From assembly GCA_030373045.1 (NCBI GenBank), contig JAUCPW010000027.1:1-64000 (forward strand): a stretch of 64,000 nt of DNA, given 5' to 3'. This DNA is from Candidatus Fermentibacter sp. Lineage in GTDB: Bacteria > Fermentibacterota > Fermentibacteria > Fermentibacterales > Fermentibacteraceae. Numbering within the stretch: position 1 is the stretch's first letter; every line of letters starts with the position of its first letter. The position numbers were made by a program, and so were the translations under genes. Below are positions 42,858 through 52,107 of this stretch, piece by piece. The notes below the pieces were generated by a model. It was not told where the DNA came from and searched no databases. It was given only the letters and a program-made list of their open reading frames with translations.

Positions 42858-43939
42858 GATCTCCCGCTCCTCCCGGCCAGGGCCGCGATCTCCGCCAGCA
42901 GGCGGTCCGCCTCCCCCCAGACCTCCAGTTCGATCCTGAGTGAACATATGTTGAGCCTGATGCCCGGCGTTCCGAGCTTGACCGCGTCCTTCCGGGTCGT
43001 CACCAGCAGGTCGGCCTTCAGCTCCTTCCTGCGCTCCTCCATCCCGACGAGTTCCGAGAGCGAATAGAAGTGATGGTCGGGGAAGTCGAAGAATCCCGCC
43101 ACATCGCATCCTGCTTCCGCCAGGGTGCCCCGGAAGGACTCGGGGCTGCCTATCCCGCAGAATGCCAGCACCCTGAGCCCCCTCGGATCGACGCTCCCGC
43201 CTCCGGGCATCTCGAGGGCCACGGGGACCGGGCGGCTGTTCACGACAGAGGCGCGCTGAGAGAACAGGGCGAGGGATCTGGCGAGCCACTCCGGGGTCCG
43301 CCCCGCGGGCACCCTGTTGACCCAGAAGCAGTCGGCGGCCGCGAGGGCCGACGGGAACTCCCTCAGCGTGCCTGCCGGCAGCACCCCTCCCCGCCCCAGC
43401 GGGTGTTCGAAGTCCAGAACGACCACATCCATGTCCCTGTGCAGCTTCAGGTGCTGGAAACCGTCGTCCACCAGCAGCATGTCGGGCTTCGCCTCCGAAG
43501 CCGCCCTGAGCGCGGCCGCCGCCTTGTCCGGTCCGGCGTAGACGCTGCATCCCGGCAGGTCGGATGCGAGCATGAGCGCCTCGTCGGAGGGGACGCCCGC
43601 CCCGGACGAACGCGACGAGAGAGAAGCGTTCAGCGGCTCCCCCGCACTCCTGTTCAGATCCCTGGCCACGACCGCCACCCGGAAACCCTCCGTGACCAGC
43701 CTGCGGGCAAGCCAGATCGTGACCGGCGTCTTGCCTATGCCGCCCATCTCGATGTTGCCGATGCTCACCACCGGGACTCCGGCCCTGATCCTGCGCCCGA
43801 GCCCCATCGCCGATGCACGCCTCCTGAGAGCGGCTGCCAGGCCGTAGAGGGCGGCCACGGGGCCCAGGGCAGCGCCGGCAAACCTCCATCCCCCGCGCCT
43901 CGCGGCAATCGCGGCATGGATCCGGTCAGGCCTCCTCAC
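42854..43939 (-). CDS. lpxK: Tetraacyldisaccharide 4'-kinase
   Basis: LpxK phosphorylates the lipid A disaccharide at the 4' position. The 361-residue protein has the P-loop GNIEMGGIGKTPVTIWLA (residues about 61-78) and the conserved DDGFQHLKLHRDMDVVVLDF. A hydrophobic N-terminal segment suits membrane association. The start is GTG 43939, four bases after the waaA-fusion stop. The order ltaE-type, gfo, lpxB, waaA, lpxK reads as one lipid A operon. Confidence 0.96.
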   Translation of the reverse strand: MRRPDRIHAAIAARRGGWRFAGAALGPVAALYGLAAALRRRASAMGLGRRIRAGVPVVSIGNIEMGGIGKTPVTIWLARRLVTEGFRVAVVARDLNRSAGEPLNASLSSRSSGAGVPSDEALMLASDLPGCSVYAGPDKAAAALRAASEAKPDMLLVDDGFQHLKLHRDMDVVVLDFEHPLGRGGVLPAGTLREFPSALAAADCFWVNRVPAGRTPEWLARSLALFSQRASVVNSRPVPVALEMPGGGSVDPRGLRVLAFCGIGSPESFRGTLAEAGCDVAGFFDFPDHHFYSLSELVGMEERRKELKADLLVTTRKDAVKLGTPGIRLNICSLRIELEVWGEADRLLAEIAALAGRSGRS

Positions 43940-43943
43940 GGCC

Positions 43944-45791
43944 TCAGATCCAGACTCCGGCCCTGCGAAGGGCCTCTTCGAAGCGCCCGAGCGCCTCGCG
44001 CCCGGGTGACATGCCCAGATCCCTCATGACCGCAGGATCCGCCCCGCATCTCATCATCCGTCGAAGGACCCCGGAAAGGCCTTCCTGGTCGGAGACGGCA
44101 ACCGCGCCGATCTCGACGCCCTTCGCGACCTCCCGGGCGAAGCTCCCGTGGTTCGGACCGACTACGGTGGGAATGCCCCGCAGCAGGGGTTCCAGGATGT
44201 TGTGCCCTCCGAACGGGGCGATCGTCCCGCCCACGAATGCGACGGTGGCGCATCCGTACAGCCGTGAGAGCATGCCCCTGGAATCCACTATCATGCAGCC
44301 GCCATCCGGAGGAGGCCCGGGCTCCGACCAGCGCATGGTGCGGAAACCCAGTCCCCCCAGGGCCGCTTCGACCTCCCCCAGCCTCTCGAGATGCCTCGGG
44401 GCGATCACCGGGAACAGCCCGGCCTCCCGGGCCGCGGTGGCCACGACCTCCTCCTCGCCCGGGCGCGTGGATCCCGCCACGAGCACGGGGCCGCAGTCCG
44501 AGAGCCTCTCCATCCATTCCGGGGGGGGATCGCCGGGATCGCTCAGGGCCTTCGTATCGCCGGTCACTTCGATGATCGACGGGTCGACCCCGAGCTCCCT
44601 GAACCTGGCGGCGTCATCCCCCGTCCTGCAGAGGACCGCGCAGAAGCACGACAGCAGCCTCCCGGCGCAGCCGCCCGCCAGGAGCCGGTATCCGCGCAGG
44701 CTCCCGGCGGAGATCCTGGCGTTCACCGAGATGCAAGGGACTGATGCCAGGAGGGTGCGCAGCAGGAGGTTGGGCCAGATCTCGGTCTCGGCGAGGACGA
44801 GGGCCCTGGGCCCGACCGCCCTGAGGAACCTGCCCACCCAGTCGGGATTGTCGAGGGGCAGGAAGCTCCCCTGCACTCCGGACCGCTCGACGGCCTCCCT
44901 GCCCGCCGGCGTGAAGCAGGTGAGATGGACGGGGATGCCTCGCGCGCGAAGGTGCACGGCCAGGGGGAGCAGCCCGTTGATCTCGCCTGCGGAGGAGCCG
45001 TGCATCCATACCGGCCTGTCGGCCCTCGGGGCTACGATGCCCATCCTCTGCCTGCGCTCCTCCCCGGGCCTGCGGATCATCGCGGCGGCGACGGCAGGTC
45101 CGAGCAGGCGCCCGGCTGTTTCCGACGCCGCCTCGAAGAGCCTGCCAGAAGGGCCCGACAGGAAGTCGGCGAGCCTCGTCACGCGCATCATCTCGTGCTC
45201 GATGTGGAGAGCGGCCTGGGAGGCCGTGACGCCCCTCGGGGGCGGAGGCACGGCGCGCCCCTCCACGACGACCATCCTGGCGAAGGGCAGAGGCAGCCTG
45301 AAGGAGTCCCAGGAATGGAGGACGGCTGCCGGATATCCCGACGAGGCTATGGGAACGGCGGGCCTGCGGCCCAGCCTGGATATCTGCACGAGCCCGGCCT
45401 TGGCCTTGTAGACGGGTCCGCGGGGACCGTCGGGGGTGATGGAGCAGTCGACGCCCGACCTGAGCACCGAGGCCATCCTCCGGAGAGCCTCGAGCCCGCC
45501 GCGCGAGCTCGATCCCCTTATGACCGGGAAGCCCAGCAGCTCCACCACCTTCGAGACGTAGTCGCCGTCCCTGTTGAGGCTGACCAGGCTCGTGATGCCC
45601 TCGCGCCGGTGGCTCAGCACGAGGGGGATCTGCCGTCCGTGCCAGAGGCAGTACAGGACTGGAAGCCCCCTGGGGCGCCCGGCGCGGCCGGCGGGAGGCC
45701 TCCGGTAGTCCACCCTCCAGCCGGCCCGGAGCAGGGTCAGCAGGATGAGGCCGGCGAAGCCCCTGTCGCCCGCGACGAGATCACGTATCAC
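43944..45791 (-). CDS. waaA: Fusion of DUF374 acyltransferase and Kdo transferase
   Basis: The 615-residue protein has two parts. Residues about 1-205 match DUF374 (LYCLWHGRQIPLVLSHRR, SLNRDGDYVSKVVELLGF, SITPDGPRGPVYKAKAGLV), a family that includes LpxJ-type late lipid A acyltransferases. From about 220 on it is KdtA/WaaA: VWMHGSSAGEINGLLPLA with the catalytic Glu, TCFTPAGREAVE, LAETEIWPNLLL, and GHNILEPLLRGIPTVVGPNH. It would add both Kdo and a secondary acyl chain to lipid IVA. The start GTG 45791 overlaps lpxB by 11 bases; a further upstream open frame is out of place. Confidence 0.9.
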   Translation of the reverse strand: MIRDLVAGDRGFAGLILLTLLRAGWRVDYRRPPAGRAGRPRGLPVLYCLWHGRQIPLVLSHRREGITSLVSLNRDGDYVSKVVELLGFPVIRGSSSRGGLEALRRMASVLRSGVDCSITPDGPRGPVYKAKAGLVQISRLGRRPAVPIASSGYPAAVLHSWDSFRLPLPFARMVVVEGRAVPPPPRGVTASQAALHIEHEMMRVTRLADFLSGPSGRLFEAASETAGRLLGPAVAAAMIRRPGEERRQRMGIVAPRADRPVWMHGSSAGEINGLLPLAVHLRARGIPVHLTCFTPAGREAVERSGVQGSFLPLDNPDWVGRFLRAVGPRALVLAETEIWPNLLLRTLLASVPCISVNARISAGSLRGYRLLAGGCAGRLLSCFCAVLCRTGDDAARFRELGVDPSIIEVTGDTKALSDPGDPPPEWMERLSDCGPVLVAGSTRPGEEEVVATAAREAGLFPVIAPRHLERLGEVEAALGGLGFRTMRWSEPGPPPDGGCMIVDSRGMLSRLYGCATVAFVGGTIAPFGGHNILEPLLRGIPTVVGPNHGSFAREVAKGVEIGAVAVSDQEGLSGVLRRMMRCGADPAVMRDLGMSPGREALGRFEEALRRAGVWI

Positions 45792-46878
45792 GGAACTCCG
45801 TGGCGAGTCCGGCGAGAACACCTTCCGCGGCCCTGGCCGCGGCTCCCGGCGGACCGAGCGACTTTCGCACGAGGTCGAGCTCCTCGACGGCACGGACCCT
45901 TTCGGCAGAATCTGCAAGCAGCGGTGCCAGGGCCTCGATGGCCCCCTCACCGGTGGCATCCCCCTGGACCAGCTCCCGCGCGACGCTCCTGCCGGCGGCT
46001 ATGCTGGCGAGGCAGATCCTGTCCACTCCCCTGACGAGGAGCCTGGCGAGCAGGTAGTTCAACGACGAGGTCCTGTACATGAGGACGAACGGGACTCCGT
46101 GGAGCGCGGTCTCCAGGGTGGCCGTACCAGAGCAGACCAGCGCCGCACGGGCGCCGGGCAGGGCCGCGGCGGTCCCGTCCACCAGGGAGCATCGCCTCTG
46201 CGCAGCGCCTTCGTAGAGTCCGCGGGGCACGGTACGCGATACGGCGACGCGCACCTCCCGGGTATCGCCCGAAGCCCTCATCAGATCGACGCAGTCGAGC
46301 ATCCGGGGCAGGAGCCTCGCGACCTCGTCGGGGCGGCTTCCCGGAAGGAGGGCCAGGGCCTGCCCCCCGGGCGAAGGAGCCGGTATGGAATCGACCAGGG
46401 GATGTCCGCACCAGAGCGCCCTCACGCCTCTCCGCCCGTAGATGTCCGCCTCGAATCGGAAGAGCGTGATCATCAGGTCGACGCTGCGGGCGATCCCGCG
46501 GAGCCTCCATCCCCCCCAGGCCCAGAACTGGGGCGAGATGTAGTAGACGACCCTGAAGCCCCTCGTCCGCGCCCATTTCGCAAGCCTCAGGTTCAGCCCG
46601 GGGTAGTCGACGAGGAGGAGTGCGTCGGGCCTCCTGGCGAGGCACTGCCGCTTGAGCTCCTTCTCGAGCGCGCGGAGCCTGCCGAGCGAGGCCAGCACCG
46701 AAGAGAACCCCATGACGGAATAGTCGGCGAGGTGGGCTGTCAGCTCGACGCCGGCGCCGGCCATAGCGTCGCCACCCAGGCCGAAGCACGGGATGTCCGC
46801 CCTCTTCGACAGTTCGGAACAGAGTTCCGCCGCCCGGAGGTCCCCCGAGGGCTCCCCGGCGGAGACCATCAGGAGCAT
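45781..46878 (-). CDS. lpxB: Lipid-A-disaccharide synthase
   Basis: LpxB joins UDP-diacylglucosamine and lipid X. The 365-residue protein has the GEPSGDLRAAEL start, LLVDYPGLNLRLAKWA, YYISPQFWAWGGWR, LALLPGSRPDEVARLLP and CSGTATLETALHGVPFVLMYR, all family motifs. Its ATG touches the stop of the Gfo/Idh gene (TGATG). Downstream genes waaA and lpxK continue the pathway. lpxA, lpxC and lpxD must be elsewhere. Confidence 0.96.
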   Translation of the reverse strand: MLLMVSAGEPSGDLRAAELCSELSKRADIPCFGLGGDAMAGAGVELTAHLADYSVMGFSSVLASLGRLRALEKELKRQCLARRPDALLLVDYPGLNLRLAKWARTRGFRVVYYISPQFWAWGGWRLRGIARSVDLMITLFRFEADIYGRRGVRALWCGHPLVDSIPAPSPGGQALALLPGSRPDEVARLLPRMLDCVDLMRASGDTREVRVAVSRTVPRGLYEGAAQRRCSLVDGTAAALPGARAALVCSGTATLETALHGVPFVLMYRTSSLNYLLARLLVRGVDRICLASIAAGRSVARELVQGDATGEGAIEALAPLLADSAERVRAVEELDLVRKSLGPPGAAARAAEGVLAGLATEFRDT

Positions 46879-47786
46879 CAGGCCGGTCCCGGGGTCATCC
46901 TGGAGGAGATCAGCTCGGCCGCCCTTATCGCCCTGACGCCTTCGGCGGCGCCGACGAGGGGCCTGCCGCCGCCCGCGCAGGCCGACAGGAAGTCCTGGAG
47001 CTCGCAGGTCAGGGGGTCCGCCTCCTTCACCTCCACGGCCACCGGTATGATGGAATCGCCCTCGACCCTCAGGGCCTCGACGGTCCTGCCGGCGAAGTCG
47101 ACCGAGACGTACCCCCTCTCCTGGAAGAACCTCAGCTTGCGCATGGGTTCCCTGGATATCCGGCTGGCCGTGAGGTTGGCCACGGCGCCGTTCCCGAACA
47201 GCACCCTCGCGCTCGCGATGTCCACCTTGTCCGTGAGGACCGCCACGCCCGAGGCGTGCACCTCCGCGACCGGGGCATCGACGAACGAGAGGACGAGGTC
47301 GATGTCGTGGATCATCAGATCCATCACAACGGAGACGTCGGTGCCCCTGGGCTTGAAGGGCGCGAGCCTGTGAGCCTCTATGAACATCGGATTCCTTATG
47401 GCCGAACCGGCCGCGACGACCGCGGGATTGAAGCGCTCCACGTGCCCCACTGCGAGCACGAGACCCCTCGACTCCGCCTCCGAGGCCATCCTGGCCGCGT
47501 GGTCGGAATCGGACGCGATGGGCTTCTCCACCAGGATGTGCCTGCCGGCCGCCAGGGCCTCCATCGCGACGTCGAAGTGGGTGACGGTGTTCGAAGCTAT
47601 GACGACGGCGTCGACTCTGGAGAGGAGACCGGCGGCGGACGCCTCCCGCCTCACCCCGAGCTCCGCCGCGACCTCGGCCGCCCTGGCCTCCCGCACGTCG
47701 AAAACCGACACCTCGGACGCCAGGGATCTCAGGATCCTCGCATGGTGGTAGCCGAGATGGCCGACACCGATCACTCCCGCCCTCAT
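46878..47786 (-). CDS. Gfo/Idh/MocA-family oxidoreductase, possibly GnnA-like
   Basis: The 302-residue protein has an NAD(P)-binding Rossmann start (VIGVGHLGYHHARIL), VIASNTVTHFDVAMEALAAGRHILVEKP with the Glu-Lys-Pro motif, and MIHDIDLVL near the active site. Oxidoreductases of this type directly beside lpxB are found in several diderm phyla. One known role in lipid A is GnnA, which oxidises UDP-GlcNAc at C3 on the way to an amide-linked lipid A sugar, but that also needs the aminotransferase GnnB, not seen here. The pathway link is an inference from position. Confidence 0.72.
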   Translation of the reverse strand: MRAGVIGVGHLGYHHARILRSLASEVSVFDVREARAAEVAAELGVRREASAAGLLSRVDAVVIASNTVTHFDVAMEALAAGRHILVEKPIASDSDHAARMASEAESRGLVLAVGHVERFNPAVVAAGSAIRNPMFIEAHRLAPFKPRGTDVSVVMDLMIHDIDLVLSFVDAPVAEVHASGVAVLTDKVDIASARVLFGNGAVANLTASRISREPMRKLRFFQERGYVSVDFAGRTVEALRVEGDSIIPVAVEVKEADPLTCELQDFLSACAGGGRPLVGAAEGVRAIRAAELISSRMTPGPA

Positions 47787-47787
47787 C

Positions 47788-48825
47788 CTAGCCTCCGAAT
47801 GCGGACAGGATGTCCGAGGCGAACCTCACATCCTTTTCCGCCAGTGAGAGATGCGTCACGAGCCGGAAGCTCTCCGGGCCCATCGCCAGGCAGCCTATGC
47901 CGAGGCTGCCCAGGGCGGAGACGACCGAATCGGAACCTATTCCGGGGGTCCTCACGATCACGATGTTGGTCTGTACGCGCGAAGGATCGGCCTCGAGCAG
48001 CGGGGAGGCCGCGGCGGCCGAAGCCAGGGCCTTCGCCCAGGAATGCGTCCTCTCCAGTCTCCTGAGGTTGTGATCGAGGGCGTACCTGCAGGCGGCCGCG
48101 AGGATGCCTGTCTGCCTCATCGCGCCCCCGTGACGCTTCCTGAACCACCGAGCCCTGGCTATCTCGTCCCTCCCGCCTGCGAGCACCGAGCCCACCGGGC
48201 AGCCCAGCCCCTTCGAGAAGCAGACAGTGACCAGCGAGAACCCGGAGCACAGGTCGGCGATGTCGCATCCGAGGGCGGTCGCGGCATGCCAGAGCCTTGC
48301 CCCGTCGAGGAAGAGCCTCGCCTTCCGCGCCGCGGCGACCCTGCGTACGGCGTCGACACCCGCGCGCGGGAGCACCAGGCCTCCGAGGGTGTTGTGCGTG
48401 TTCTCGAGGCATACCAGCCTTCGTGGCGCGAAGTGGATGTCGGGACTCCTGGCCAGGGTCGCGTCGATCTCGGAAGGATCCGGCAGGCCGTCTGGCCCCT
48501 CGTCGAGCCTGTGGAGCTGGATGCCGCCATTCAGGGCAGCCTGGGCCCCCTCGAAGATGTAGACGTGGCTCCTGCTGCCGCACACAACCTCGTCGCCGGG
48601 ATCGGCCAGCACCCTGACCGCGACTCCGTTGGACATCGTGCCGCTCGGCATGAAGACGGCGGCCTCGAAGCCGAGCATCCCGGCAACCCTCTCCTCCAGG
48701 GCGTTCACGGTGGGGTCCTCGCCGTATACGTCGTCACCGACCTCTGCGTGGGCCATCGCGTTCCGCATGCCCAGCGACGGCACGCTCACGGTATCGCTCC
48801 TGAGGTCGACCCTGAACCTGCCCAA
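47788..48825 (-). CDS. ltaE: Low-specificity L-threonine aldolase-like PLP enzyme
   Basis: Threonine aldolase splits L-threonine to glycine and acetaldehyde with PLP. The 345-residue protein has DLRSDTVSVPSLGMRNAM, the family's start, VGDDVYGEDPTVNALEE, VFMPSGTMSNGVA, LENTHNTLGG and FSKGLGCPVGSVL with the Schiff-base Lys. It begins at TTG 48825 with GGAGG five bases upstream, just after the ddl stop. Its position between ddl and lipid A genes is unexplained; glycine supply is a plain possibility. Confidence 0.9.
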   Translation of the reverse strand: MGRFRVDLRSDTVSVPSLGMRNAMAHAEVGDDVYGEDPTVNALEERVAGMLGFEAAVFMPSGTMSNGVAVRVLADPGDEVVCGSRSHVYIFEGAQAALNGGIQLHRLDEGPDGLPDPSEIDATLARSPDIHFAPRRLVCLENTHNTLGGLVLPRAGVDAVRRVAAARKARLFLDGARLWHAATALGCDIADLCSGFSLVTVCFSKGLGCPVGSVLAGGRDEIARARWFRKRHGGAMRQTGILAAACRYALDHNLRRLERTHSWAKALASAAAASPLLEADPSRVQTNIVIVRTPGIGSDSVVSALGSLGIGCLAMGPESFRLVTHLSLAEKDVRFASDILSAFGG

Positions 48826-48827
48826 GG

Positions 48828-49829
48828 CTACCTCCAGAGTCCGACGGGGGGCCTGGAGAGGGCCTCCCGGAGGATGGCGTCCATCAGGCCTTCCGCGGGA
48901 AGGCCCGTGGCCTCCCAGAGCTTCGGGAACATGCTGATGGCCGTGAAACCGGGGATCGTGTTGATCTCGTTCAGGTACACTTCGTCGTCGCCCGCGAGGA
49001 AGTCCACCCTCGCGAAGCCCCTCCCCCCGAGCAGGGAGAAGGCCCGAGCAGCGCGGGCACGGACCTCCGCGGCCCGTCCGGCGTCCAGCCCGGCGGGTAT
49101 CAGCAGGCGCGAGTCGGAACAGCCGTACTTGGCCTCGTAGTCGTACCAGCTCCTCCCCGGGACGATCTCGCCGGGGACGGAGGTCTCGACCGAGGCGCCG
49201 GTGCCCAGGACGCTCACCTCTATCTCCCTCGCGTGCTCGACGGCCTTCTCCACCAGGACCAGCTCGTCGTATTCCAGGGCCCTGGCGACGGCCTCCTCGA
49301 GCTCCCCGGCATCGGCCGCCCTCGAGATGCCCACGCTCGAGCCCAGGCGCGCCGGCTTCACGAACAGCGGCAGGCCGAGTCCGGCGATGATCTCCCCGGC
49401 ACCGGGTGCAGGACGCCCCGCGAGTATCTCGATCCACGGGACCACCGGGATGCCGGCGCCGGAGGCCAGCTCCTTGAACACGATCTTGTTCATGGCGACC
49501 GCCGAGGCCATCACCCCCGCCCCGGCGCAGGGCCAGCCGGCCATCTCGCAGAGACCCTGGATCGTCCCGTCCTCCCCCAGCGTTCCGTGCAGGACGGGGA
49601 AGAGAACGTCGAATCCGACTGCGGCGCCGCACCTCGACAGCTCCCACCTGGGCTTCGACATGTCAACGGAGACACCGGCGCCGTCGACCGTCCAGGCCCC
49701 GTCGGAACCGATGACGGCCGTGACGGTCGAATGCCCGGCACGGGCCAGGGACTCCAGGACGAACCGGGACGATTCCAGGGAGATCTCCCTCTCGGCGGAA
49801 CGCCCCCCGCAGACGACGAGTACTTTCAT
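48828..49829 (-). CDS. ddl: D-alanine--D-alanine ligase
   Basis: Ddl makes D-Ala-D-Ala for peptidoglycan. The 333-residue ATP-grasp protein has VVCGGRSAEREISLESS, VLHGTLGEDGTIQGL, KPARLGSSVGISR, SWYDYEAKY and LNEINTIPGFT, in the family order. Two ATGs stand side by side; the second (49829) has better spacing to GGAGG. It is divergent from the epimerase gene at 49926, with 96 bases between them that should hold both promoters. Confidence 0.95.
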   Translation of the reverse strand: MKVLVVCGGRSAEREISLESSRFVLESLARAGHSTVTAVIGSDGAWTVDGAGVSVDMSKPRWELSRCGAAVGFDVLFPVLHGTLGEDGTIQGLCEMAGWPCAGAGVMASAVAMNKIVFKELASGAGIPVVPWIEILAGRPAPGAGEIIAGLGLPLFVKPARLGSSVGISRAADAGELEEAVARALEYDELVLVEKAVEHAREIEVSVLGTGASVETSVPGEIVPGRSWYDYEAKYGCSDSRLLIPAGLDAGRAAEVRARAARAFSLLGGRGFARVDFLAGDDEVYLNEINTIPGFTAISMFPKLWEATGLPAEGLMDAILREALSRPPVGLWR

Positions 49830-49925
49830 CATGACCTCCAGACGCAGTATGATGACTACGCCCGCGCGCATCTGTCCACAACCCGGATGCAGCAGTGCGG
49901 AAGACCCGAAACACGGAGGCTCCCG

Positions 49926-50861
49926 ATGCGGATACTGGTGACCGGCGGCGCCGGCTTCATAGGGTCCAACGTGGCCGACATGCTGATCGACAGGGGCCAC
50001 GAGGTCCACGTGATGGACGACCTCTCCACGGGCTTCAGGGAGAACCTGAACCCGGGCGCCGTGTTCCACGAGCTCGACATAAGGAGCCCCGAGGCCGCAT
50101 CCGTGGTCAGGGACGGAGGATTCGACATCCTGTGCCACCATGCCGCCCAGATGGACGTCAGGAGGTCGGTGAGGGAGCCCCTGTTCGACGCCGACGTGAA
50201 CATAAGGGGAACCATCTCGCTGCTCGAGGCGGCCCGGTCGGGCGGCGTCAGGAGGGTCATCTACGCATCCACCGGAGGCGCGGTCTACGGCGAGCCGGAG
50301 ACCATCCCCGTGGCCGAGAGCCATCCCGTCAACCCGATCTGCCACTACGGCATAAGCAAGCACACCGTGGAGCACTACCTCTTCCTCTACCGGCACCTCT
50401 ACGGCCTGGACTACGTGGTGCTGAGATATCCCAACGTCTACGGGCCCAGGCAGAACCCGCACGGCGAGGCCGGGGTCACGGCGATCTTCACCCTTGCCTA
50501 CCTCGAGGGCAGGCGGCCCAGGATCAACGGAGACGGCAGCCAGCTCAGGGACTACGTCCACGTGCGCGACATCGCCAGGGCCAACCTCATGGCGATGGAT
50601 CTCGACAGGAGCGACATATCGGGCCGCATCTTCAACATCGGGTGGGGCGAGGGCAGGTCGGTCAGGGAGCTCGACGGAATCATCCGAAGGCTCACGGGCA
50701 CGGAACTCGTGCCCGAGCAGGGCCCCCCCCTCCCCGAGGAGATACTCAGGATATCCCTCGACGCGCGGCTCGCGGCCGAGGTGCTGGGCTGGAAGCCCGA
50801 GATAGGGTTCGAGGAGGGTCTGGCCGACCTGGTCGCGCATCACAGGGGGAGGCGCCGCTAG
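49926..50861 (+). CDS. NAD-dependent epimerase/dehydratase (UDP-glucose 4-epimerase-like)
   Basis: The 311-residue extended SDR protein has the NAD motif VTGGAGFIGSNVADML, ASTGGAVYGEPE (catalytic Ser/Thr region) and YGISK with the Tyr and Lys. ALRYPNVYGPRQ and QLRDYVHVRDIARA (quoted as RDYVHVRDIA) are typical of GalE-type sugar-nucleotide epimerases. A GGAGG site precedes the ATG. It is followed with no gap by gmhB, so a role in LPS core or O-chain sugars is likely; the exact sugar is not determined. Confidence 0.88.
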   Translation: MRILVTGGAGFIGSNVADMLIDRGHEVHVMDDLSTGFRENLNPGAVFHELDIRSPEAASVVRDGGFDILCHHAAQMDVRRSVREPLFDADVNIRGTISLLEAARSGGVRRVIYASTGGAVYGEPETIPVAESHPVNPICHYGISKHTVEHYLFLYRHLYGLDYVVLRYPNVYGPRQNPHGEAGVTAIFTLAYLEGRRPRINGDGSQLRDYVHVRDIARANLMAMDLDRSDISGRIFNIGWGEGRSVRELDGIIRRLTGTELVPEQGPPLPEEILRISLDARLAAEVLGWKPEIGFEEGLADLVAHHRGRRR

Positions 50862-51428
50862 GTGCGCGAGCCCGTCTTCCTCGACAGGGACGGGGTCATC
50901 AACGAGAACGTCCCCGACTACGTCCGGACCCTGTCCTTGTGGATGCCCATACCGGGCTCGCTCGAGGCCGCAGCCGCCCTGTCCGCCGCCGGGCATCCCG
51001 TGGTCGTCGTCACGAACCAGTCGGCGATCGGCCGCGGGCTGGTCGACGCATCGACGGTCGACTCGATAAACGCCCTGATGTCCCGCAGGATAGAGGCCGT
51101 CGGGGGAAGGCTCTCGGGCGTCTACGTATGCCCGCACCGGCCCGACGAGGGGTGTTCCTGCAGGAAGCCGGAAACGGGCATGATAGAGGCTGCCAGGCGC
51201 GACCTCGGCCTTCCCCCGGGGGGCTGGCTGGTGGGCGACGCGGAGACCGACATGGAGATGGGCAGGAGGGCCGGCCTCGAGACCGTCCTGGTCATGACCG
51301 GCAGGGGCCGGGAGCAGGCCGGGCTCGCCAGGCCCGGAAGCCCTCCCGACCATGTGGCGGCGGATCTTGCGGAGGCGGCGGCGATCATCCTCGGGGCGGA
51401 CGCCCCGGACCAGGGAGGTTCGAGTTGA
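50862..51428 (+). CDS. gmhB: D-glycero-beta-D-manno-heptose 1,7-bisphosphate 7-phosphatase-like HAD
   Basis: GmhB removes the 7-phosphate in ADP-heptose synthesis. The 188-residue HAD-IIIA protein has FLDRDGVINEN with the nucleophile Asp, VVVTNQSAIGRG, and the zinc-binding CPHRPDEGCSCRKP characteristic of GmhB/histidinol-phosphatases, followed by MVGDAETDME-type motif IV (VGDAETDMEMG). The GTG start directly follows the TAG of the epimerase gene. The heptosyltransferase-like gene at 61238 supports a heptose-containing LPS core. Confidence 0.9.
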   Translation: MREPVFLDRDGVINENVPDYVRTLSLWMPIPGSLEAAAALSAAGHPVVVVTNQSAIGRGLVDASTVDSINALMSRRIEAVGGRLSGVYVCPHRPDEGCSCRKPETGMIEAARRDLGLPPGGWLVGDAETDMEMGRRAGLETVLVMTGRGREQAGLARPGSPPDHVAADLAEAAAIILGADAPDQGGSS

Positions 51429-52105
51429 GGAGGCGCACGGCCAGCAGGGTGAGGTCCGTCGTCGCGATCGCCCTCCCCTTCGTCATCCCCATTCTCGCAC
51501 TGGGGATCTGGATAGTGTCGGAGAGCACGGGCCAGGACCTCGACGATTCCGGGATAGTGGCTTCGATCGACGCATCGGGTTCGGGGACGACCTACCTGTC
51601 CACCCTCCTGCCCGACGGGCCGTCGGCGGTGTGGACATGCTCCGCCGGCAGATTCGCCGAGAGCGACGAACCCACGGCAGGCGGCAGGAGCGTCACCTGG
51701 CATCCCGACCCAGGCTTCTCCGATTCCGTGACGATAGTGGTCACCACCCCCTCCGCGGTCGACTCGGTCAGGTTCCTGCCGTTCATCCCGCAGCTCACCC
51801 CGAGCATCACGGTGTCGGCCGCCTATCACCTGGGCGTGATGGACCGCGCGCGTGACATCTCGCTCTCGTCCGGCAGCTACAGGGTCCTGGTCGAGGACGA
51901 CAACCTGAGCGAATACGACGGCCTGGTGGTCCTGGTGGTCCACCGGCCCGGGGAGGGGCGCTGGGCGGCGGCGGTGCTCCCGGGAGACACGCTCATGCTC
52001 GACCTGCCCCTGGGCGCCCAGGTCGAGGCTCTCGGGCTCGACCATACCGAGGATGCCCTGGACAACGGCGGAAGCGTCCTGATAACGTTCGAGACCGCGC
52101 AGTAG
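51425..52105 (+). CDS. Membrane-anchored Ig-like protein of unknown function
   Basis: The 226-residue protein starts at TTG 51425, overlapping the gmhB stop (TTGA) and six bases after GGAGG. A basic N-terminus (RRRTASRVR) precedes one TM segment (VVAIALPFVIPILALGIWIV). Residues about 48-115 form an Ig-like domain with WTCSAG at 70-75 and VTW at 90-92. This matches the N-terminal domain of the M15 peptidase at 11822-12751 (WTFSAG, TW). The rest is beta-rich and unrecognised. It faces the periplasm by topology and may recognise cell-wall or glycan material. Confidence 0.6.
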   Translation: MRRRTASRVRSVVAIALPFVIPILALGIWIVSESTGQDLDDSGIVASIDASGSGTTYLSTLLPDGPSAVWTCSAGRFAESDEPTAGGRSVTWHPDPGFSDSVTIVVTTPSAVDSVRFLPFIPQLTPSITVSAAYHLGVMDRARDISLSSGSYRVLVEDDNLSEYDGLVVLVVHRPGEGRWAAAVLPGDTLMLDLPLGAQVEALGLDHTEDALDNGGSVLITFETAQ

Positions 52106-52107
52106 GC

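Noticed and set aside
40750-49829. LPS block as a horizontally acquired O-antigen island
   Set aside because: Genes are core lipid A and housekeeping functions with the same tight coupling and GC-rich composition as the rest; no mobile element at the borders.
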